A DNA stretch of 25,868 nucleotides from Phyllobacteriaceae bacterium UBA1940 (lineage in GTDB: Bacteria; Pseudomonadota; Alphaproteobacteria; Rhizobiales; Rhizobiaceae). Under the pieces are notes generated by a model. The model did no database searches. It was not told the origin of the DNA and saw nothing but the letters and a program-made list of their open reading frames with translations. This document shows, in pieces, positions 22,115 through 25,868 of the stretch. Each line of letters opens with the position of its first letter. Position 1 is the stretch's first letter. Location of the stretch: the NCBI GenBank assembly GCA_002336975.1, contig DDFA01000066.1, forward strand, positions 14,015 through 39,882, given 5' to 3'. The translations under genes and the position numbers were made by a program.

Positions 22115-23148
22115 CAGGCGGCGTCCTCGAACGGCACGTCGATCGACGGGGTCTGCTCCATCCATTGCGGCGCCGGCAGGTCCCTGGCGCGCAGGAATTC
22201 CGGGTTGAACAGCTTTGACTGGTAGCGGGTGCCGTAGTCGGCGAGCACCGTGACGATGGTGTGCCCGGGGCCGAGCTGCTTCGCCAGCCGGATCGCGCCG
22301 GCGATGTTGACGCCGGTCGAGCCGCCGACGCACAGCCCCTCCTCCTGGATCAGGTCGAAAATGATCGGCAGCGCCTCCGCGTCGGGAATCTGGAACGCTG
22401 CGTCCGGCGCAAAGCCGTCGAGATTGGCGGTGATGCGGCCCTGGCCGATGCCTTCGGTGATCGAACTGCCCTCCGACTTCAACACGCCCTCGGTGTAGAA
22501 CGAATAGAGCGCGGCGCCCATCGGGTCGGCAAGGCCGATCTTGATCGCCTTGTTCCTGTCCTTCAATCCGAACGCAATGCCGGCCAGCGTGCCGCCGGTG
22601 CCGACCGCCGAGACGAAACCGTCGACCTTGCCCTGCGTCTGGGTCCAGATTTCCTGCGCCGTGGTGGCGATGTGGCCGTCGCGATTGGCGACATTGTCGA
22701 ACTGGTTGGCCCAGATCGCGCCATTGGCCTCGCTCTTTGCCAGTTGCGCCGCCAGTCGGCCCGACACCTTGACGTAGTTGTTCGGGTTCTTGTAGGGCGC
22801 GGCCGGCACTTCGATCAGTTCGGCGCCGAGCAGCCGCAGCGCGTCCTTCTTCTCCTGGCTCTGCGTCTCTGGGATAATGATTACGGTGCGGTAACCGAGC
22901 GCCTTGGCGACGACGGTGAGGCCAATGCCGGTATTGCCGGCGGTGCCCTCGACGATGACGCCGCCGGGCCTGAGCAGGCCGCGCTTCTCCGCTTCGCGGA
23001 TAATGAACAGGCCGGCGCGGTCCTTCACCGACTGGCCGGGGTTCATGAACTCCGCCTTGCCGAGAATTTCGCAGCCCGTCTCCTCCGACGCGCGGCGAAG
23101 GCGGATGAGCGGCGTATTGCCGATGGCGTCGATGACCGAGTGAAACAT
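22114..23148 (-). CDS. cysK: cysteine synthase family enzyme (OASS-like, PLP-dependent)
   Basis: A 344-residue PLP enzyme of the cysteine synthase family, longer than typical CysK (about 310) by a C-terminal tail. The PLP lysine is Lys42 (GQSVKDRAG), and the substrate loop is GTAGNTG (68-74). Canonical O-acetylserine sulfhydrylases have TSGNTG there, so Ala70 replaces the serine that contacts substrate. The second conserved segment, NQFDNVANRDGHI, replaces the usual QFENPAN, and GTGGTLAGI forms the phosphate loop. These differences place it in a divergent CysK-like group found in alphaproteobacteria and fungi; cysteine synthase activity is likely but unproven. It has AGGA upstream of the ATG at 23148 and shares a TGATG junction with AlaX. 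Confidence 0.85.
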   Translation of the reverse strand: MFHSVIDAIGNTPLIRLRRASEETGCEILGKAEFMNPGQSVKDRAGLFIIREAEKRGLLRPGGVIVEGTAGNTGIGLTVVAKALGYRTVIIIPETQSQEKKDALRLLGAELIEVPAAPYKNPNNYVKVSGRLAAQLAKSEANGAIWANQFDNVANRDGHIATTAQEIWTQTQGKVDGFVSAVGTGGTLAGIAFGLKDRNKAIKIGLADPMGAALYSFYTEGVLKSEGSSITEGIGQGRITANLDGFAPDAAFQIPDAEALPIIFDLIQEEGLCVGGSTGVNIAGAIRLAKQLGPGHTIVTVLADYGTRYQSKLFNPEFLRARDLPAPQWMEQTPSIDVPFEDAA

Positions 23149-23385
23149 GAGGCTGTCCTGCGAATGACGGGCAAGGGTAACCGCCTTTGCCGCGATCTAG
23201 AAGCCTTTCCGTCTACGAACTGGGCCACGACGCGGCAAGGGAGATTTTTTCAAGAACCAGCCGAAATGTAGGATCGGTTTGCGGATCGGCATGCCCCGCC
23301 TGTCCGTTCGCGCAAACCCATTGCCCGAATTGCCGTCCCGAGCCCGCCGCGATAACAATCTGCGCGATGTCTGGGGAGTGCAGCG

Positions 23386-24366
23386 ATGGTCCGAAAATTC
23401 CTGATTGCCCTGGCGGCGATCGCGCTTGGCGCGGTGGCGCTCTACCTGGCCGGGCCGCGCGTTGCCGCCGATACGACGGTGACCTTCGACCCGGCTTCGA
23501 TCGGCAATGACGTCGACGCCTATCTGGCGGCGCGCGAGGCGAACATTCCCGACCTGCGCCCGGAACTCGCCAAGGAAATCGTCTGGGCCGACCCCGCGAC
23601 CAAGGCAAAGACGCCGCTGGCGCTTGTCTATGTGCACGGCTTTTCCGCCTCCAAGGGCGAACTGCGGCCCCTGCCCGACAAGGTCGCCGCGGCGCTCGGC
23701 GCAAACATCTTCTTCACCCGGCTGACCGGCCACGGGCAGGACGGCGCGGCGATGGCGACGGCAAGCTTGAACGACTGGGTCAACGACGTCGCCGAAGCTC
23801 TCGCCATCGGCCGGACCATCGGCGACCGGGTCGTCGTCATGGCGACGTCGACCGGCGGCACGCTGGCGACGCTGCTGCTTGCCGACAAGGCGGTGTCGAA
23901 AGATGTCGCGGCCGCCATCTTCCTGTCGCCGAATTTCCGCGTCCAGGCCGCCGGCGCATCGCTGCTGGCCGGCCCCTGGGGCAAGCAGATCGCCGAACTG
24001 GTCGGCGGCAAGGAGCGCAGCTTCGACCCGCCCAACGACCTGGTGAAACGGCTGTGGACGACGCGCTACCCGATGACCGCGACGCTGCCGATGGCGGCCT
24101 CGGTCAAGGCCGCGCAAGCGGTCGATGTCGAGGCGATGACCGTGCCGGCGCTGTTTGTGATCAGCGACCAGGACAAGGTGGTCGATCCCGCCGCAACCCG
24201 CGCCATCGCCGCCCGCTGGGGCGCGCCGCACCAATTGCTGACGGTCGACAAGTCCGGCGATCCGTCCAGCCATGTCAATGCAGGCGATGCCTATTCGCCG
24301 CAGAACACCGACCCGCTGGCGGCCGAAATTCTCCAATGGCTGAAAGGCGTTGGCGTCGGAAACTGA
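23386..24366 (+). CDS. membrane-anchored alpha/beta hydrolase
   Basis: A 326-residue protein with an N-terminal hydrophobic helix (residues about 5-23), acting as signal anchor or signal peptide, and an alpha/beta hydrolase domain outside the cytoplasm. Landmarks are LVYVHGFSASKGEL (80-93; oxyanion loop), RLTGHGQDG (112-120), a nucleophile elbow ATSTGG with Ser155, the acid SDQDKVVD with Asp263, and SSHVNAGD with His296. The elbow TSTGG lacks the first Gly of GxSxG, a variant seen in monoglyceride-lipase and carboxylesterase-like enzymes. Substrate unknown. The ATG at 23386 follows GGGGAG. The gene ends seven bases before the opposing MFS gene, and a 17-base palindrome spans both stop codons. 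Confidence 0.83.
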   Translation: MVRKFLIALAAIALGAVALYLAGPRVAADTTVTFDPASIGNDVDAYLAAREANIPDLRPELAKEIVWADPATKAKTPLALVYVHGFSASKGELRPLPDKVAAALGANIFFTRLTGHGQDGAAMATASLNDWVNDVAEALAIGRTIGDRVVVMATSTGGTLATLLLADKAVSKDVAAAIFLSPNFRVQAAGASLLAGPWGKQIAELVGGKERSFDPPNDLVKRLWTTRYPMTATLPMAASVKAAQAVDVEAMTVPALFVISDQDKVVDPAATRAIAARWGAPHQLLTVDKSGDPSSHVNAGDAYSPQNTDPLAAEILQWLKGVGVGN

Positions 24367-24375
24367 TTCAGTTTC
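24359..24375. terminator. 17-bp palindrome spanning both convergent stop codons, possible weak bidirectional terminator
   Basis: GAAACTGA-T-TCAGTTTC is perfectly symmetric around one base and covers the TGA stops of the hydrolase gene and the MFS gene, read from opposite strands. A hairpin of about six pairs would form, with short T-runs on both sides. It is too AT-rich for a strong terminator, but its position suits a shared end point. Confidence 0.35.
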
Positions 24376-25561
24376 AGCGCTTGGGCGGCGCGTCCCGGGC
24401 AAACAGGAAGATGACCAGCGCAACCGCGACGATTGCCGCGTAGAACCAGAACAGGGTCTCGTAGGCCGCCGACGGGTTTGCGGGTTCGGCGACGTGCGTC
24501 ACCAGTGCGCCGGTGACGAACTGGAACAGCCCGACGCCGCCGACCGAGAAGAAATTCATCAGCGTCACGCCTCGCCCGGTCAGGTGCGGCGGCACGAACG
24601 CGCTGGCGTGCGCCATCAGCAGGCCATAGCTGGCCCCGCAGACGCCGATCATCGCGAGCAGCACGGCGTCGCCGAACATGCCCTGCCCGACATGCAGCGC
24701 CAGAAATGTCAGCGCCACGACCGACAGGCTGTTGCCGGCAAACGCGACCCATTTGCGGGTGCCGAACAACTGGTCGAGCGGTCCGTAGATGAAATTGCCG
24801 GCCACCATCGCCAGCGCCATCGCCAGCGTGACATTGCCGATGTCGAGCACGCTGGCCTGGTAGACGTCGCCGAGATAGGGACCGGCCCACAAGCCGCGAA
24901 TGCCGGCGGCCGGCGCGTAATTGATCGCGGTGAGCGGAATGATCGGCCACAGCTGGCGGATCTTCAGCAGCTCGAAATAGCCGGCGAAGCCGGTGCTCGG
25001 TCCGTGGTCCTCGGTCTTGGGGTCGCGCACGAACAGCAGGATCGCCGCGGCCGTCGCCAGTCCGATGACGGCAAGCGCGATCATCACGCCGCGCCAGCCG
25101 AACGCTTGCGCCGCCGCGGCCAGCGGCGCGGCGCCCACGACATTGCCGAGCGATCCGATGCCGATGACGGTGGAGATCAGCACCGCCAGGCGCGCGGGCG
25201 CATAGGAATGCGAGAAGATGAAGACCGACGCCATCAGCACCGGCGAGCAGCCGATGCCGATCATCGCCATCGCCACGGTCAGCATCCACGGCGCGGTCGC
25301 GACGCCGAACAACAGCGCGCCGCCGCCGCCGCCGATCGCCAGAAGCGCGCCCGCCGTGATGCGCGGCCCGAACCGGTCGAGCGCGACGCCGACGGCGAAC
25401 TGCGACGCCGCGAAGGCGATGAACCAAGCGCCCGACGCCAGCGACAGATCGGCCTTGGTCGCGCCCAGTTCGGCGCTCAAAGCCGGCGTCAGCACCGCCA
25501 GGAAGGAGCGGAAGAACTGCGACAGCGTGTAGGCGAAAATCAGCGATGCGAAGCCAGCCAT
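24374..25561 (-). CDS. MFS transporter
   Basis: A 395-residue major facilitator with about twelve hydrophobic helices spread evenly over the length (for example FASLIFAYTLSQFFRSFLAV near the start, then AWFIAFAASQFAVGVALDRFGP, and FWFYAAIVAVALVIFLFA near the end). The GVALDRFGPRITAGALL segment in the loop between helices 2 and 3 is the MFS signature region. The substrate cannot be predicted. The ATG at 25561 follows GGGGAGGA; the frame to 25642 lies outside the family. A terminator for the upstream minus-strand gene lies just before it, so it has its own promoter, and its stop overlaps the palindrome shared with the hydrolase. Confidence 0.87.
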   Translation of the reverse strand: MAGFASLIFAYTLSQFFRSFLAVLTPALSAELGATKADLSLASGAWFIAFAASQFAVGVALDRFGPRITAGALLAIGGGGGALLFGVATAPWMLTVAMAMIGIGCSPVLMASVFIFSHSYAPARLAVLISTVIGIGSLGNVVGAAPLAAAAQAFGWRGVMIALAVIGLATAAAILLFVRDPKTEDHGPSTGFAGYFELLKIRQLWPIIPLTAINYAPAAGIRGLWAGPYLGDVYQASVLDIGNVTLAMALAMVAGNFIYGPLDQLFGTRKWVAFAGNSLSVVALTFLALHVGQGMFGDAVLLAMIGVCGASYGLLMAHASAFVPPHLTGRGVTLMNFFSVGGVGLFQFVTGALVTHVAEPANPSAAYETLFWFYAAIVAVALVIFLFARDAPPKR

Positions 25562-25584
25562 GCGTCCTCCCCAGATCGGCCCGC

Positions 25585-25615
25585 AAAAGAAGAGGCGGCG
25601 AGATTGCCCGCCGCC
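25585..25615 (-). terminator. rho-independent terminator for the minus-strand gene at the window end
   Basis: On the minus strand GGCGGCG pairs with CGCCGCC over seven bases around an eight-base loop, and TCTTCTTTT follows directly. The stem spans 25594-25615 and the T-rich tract lies at 25585-25593. It ends transcription of the gene at 25679 before the MFS gene. Confidence 0.78.
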
Positions 25616-25646
25616 CCTACCCGATCGAAACCTGGCGATCAATGGA

Positions 25647-25677
25647 CCAACAGGCGGTCAGCCTGTCGGCCTGTTGG
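25647..25677 (-). other. hairpin just after the stop codon of the terminal gene
   Basis: CCAACAGGC (25647-25655) and its exact complement (25669-25677) form a nine-base-pair stem around thirteen bases, with an alternative internal CAGGC/GCCTG pairing. It lies directly behind the stop codon at 25679 and upstream of the terminator at 25585, and lacks a T-run. A 3-prime RNA stabilising stem is the simplest reading. Confidence 0.45.
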
Positions 25678-25678
25678 C

Positions 25679-25868
25679 TCACGCCGCCCGCTTTGCGCCG
25701 CGGTTGCCGAAATTGCGCTTCGGACGGAAGCGCCGCTTCGGCTTGCCGGCCGCCTTGTCGCCGTCGGCGGCGGCATTGGCCGCGGGCTTTGCGACCACGT
25801 CTGCCTTCTTGCCCGGGCCGCCCCGACCGACCCAGTCGCGATTGCCGGCGGGACGCTGCTGCGCGTTG
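25679..25868 (-). CDS. C-terminal basic tail of a protein, possibly a DEAD-box RNA helicase
   Basis: The frame is open to the window edge, so only the last 62 codons are present. The residues are low-complexity and strongly basic, with many Arg, Lys, Gly and Asn (GNRDWVGRGGPGKK, then KPKRRFRPKRNFGNRG, ending KRAA). Such RNA-binding tails are typical of alphaproteobacterial DEAD-box RNA helicases of the RhlE type, but also of other RNA-binding proteins, so the identity is a guess until the upstream part is seen. The stop at 25679 is followed by a hairpin and then a T-tailed terminator, which supports the end of a real gene here. Confidence 0.5.
   Translation of the reverse strand, partial: NAQQRPAGNRDWVGRGGPGKKADVVAKPAANAAADGDKAAGKPKRRFRPKRNFGNRGAKRAA

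Noticed and set aside
23184..23240. Spaced inverted repeat (TTGCCGCG/CGCGGCAA) and a T6 run between the cysteine synthase gene and the next gene
   Set aside because: The arms are 36 bases apart, the T-run does not follow directly, and no plus-strand transcript is expected to end there. Otherwise I see nothing in the 237-base gap 23149-23385 except room for two divergent promoters.
1..25868. Searches for tRNA, rRNA, insertion sequence ends, CRISPR repeats, phage genes, toxin-antitoxin pairs and known defence genes
   Set aside because: Nothing with these signatures was seen; composition and gene order look like stable chromosome.

Overview
The window is ordinary high-GC chromosomal DNA from an alphaproteobacterium, most likely a member of the Hyphomicrobiales (Rhizobiales). 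The evidence is the gene content: a tandem cold-shock protein next to a DUF192 gene, a PccB carboxyltransferase of the alphaproteobacterial type, a DUF1127 small protein, a non-canonical CFA-type methyltransferase and the ald/Lrp pair. Two promoter-like sites also match the general-stress sigma factor EcfG (GGAAC, 16 bases, CGTT). I see no rRNA, tRNA, insertion sequence, phage gene, CRISPR array or recognisable defence cassette. Coding density is about 90 percent and no gene-free stretch exceeds 300 bases.

Layout. 1-2149: end of an HD phosphohydrolase, then a minus-strand run of tandem cold-shock protein, exported DUF192 protein and alpha/beta hydrolase. 2355-5419: glyoxalase I and propionyl-CoA carboxylase beta subunit, facing an SGNH-type hydrolase of unknown role. 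5506-9419: an iron-sulfur protein with a Fer4_19-like and two CDGSH domains, a J-like HPD-motif protein behind an EcfG-type promoter, a DUF1127 protein, an exported DUF1176 protein, and an overlapping pair of exported hydrolase and DUF1330 protein. 9422-16123: a GlsB/YeaQ membrane protein behind a second EcfG-type promoter and ending in a strong terminator, a CFA-family methyltransferase, a type II NADH dehydrogenase, a Tat-exported CpdB nucleotidase and an MscS channel. 16127-18474: a small exported protein, an Lrp-type regulator divergent from alanine dehydrogenase, and a textbook terminator. 18474-23148: DUF1203 protein, OmpA-domain protein, GNAT acetyltransferase with mercaptopyruvate sulfurtransferase, a 44-residue secreted peptide, and a cysteine synthase/AlaX pair joined by a TGATG overlap. 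23386-25868: a membrane-anchored hydrolase, an MFS transporter, and the basic tail of a protein running off the end.

Themes. Several genes fit stress and envelope maintenance: cold shock, methylglyoxal removal, general-stress promoters, a mechanosensitive channel, an OmpA protein and membrane-lipid modification. A second theme is small-amino-acid and sulfur metabolism: Ald with its Lrp regulator, cysteine synthase, AlaX and SseA. I did not find a convincing new multi-gene system. The most unusual signals are three perfect inverted repeats immediately upstream of start codons (7076, 12547 and 18946), each placed so that it could mask the ribosome binding site, plus the two EcfG-type promoters and a few atypical enzymes.
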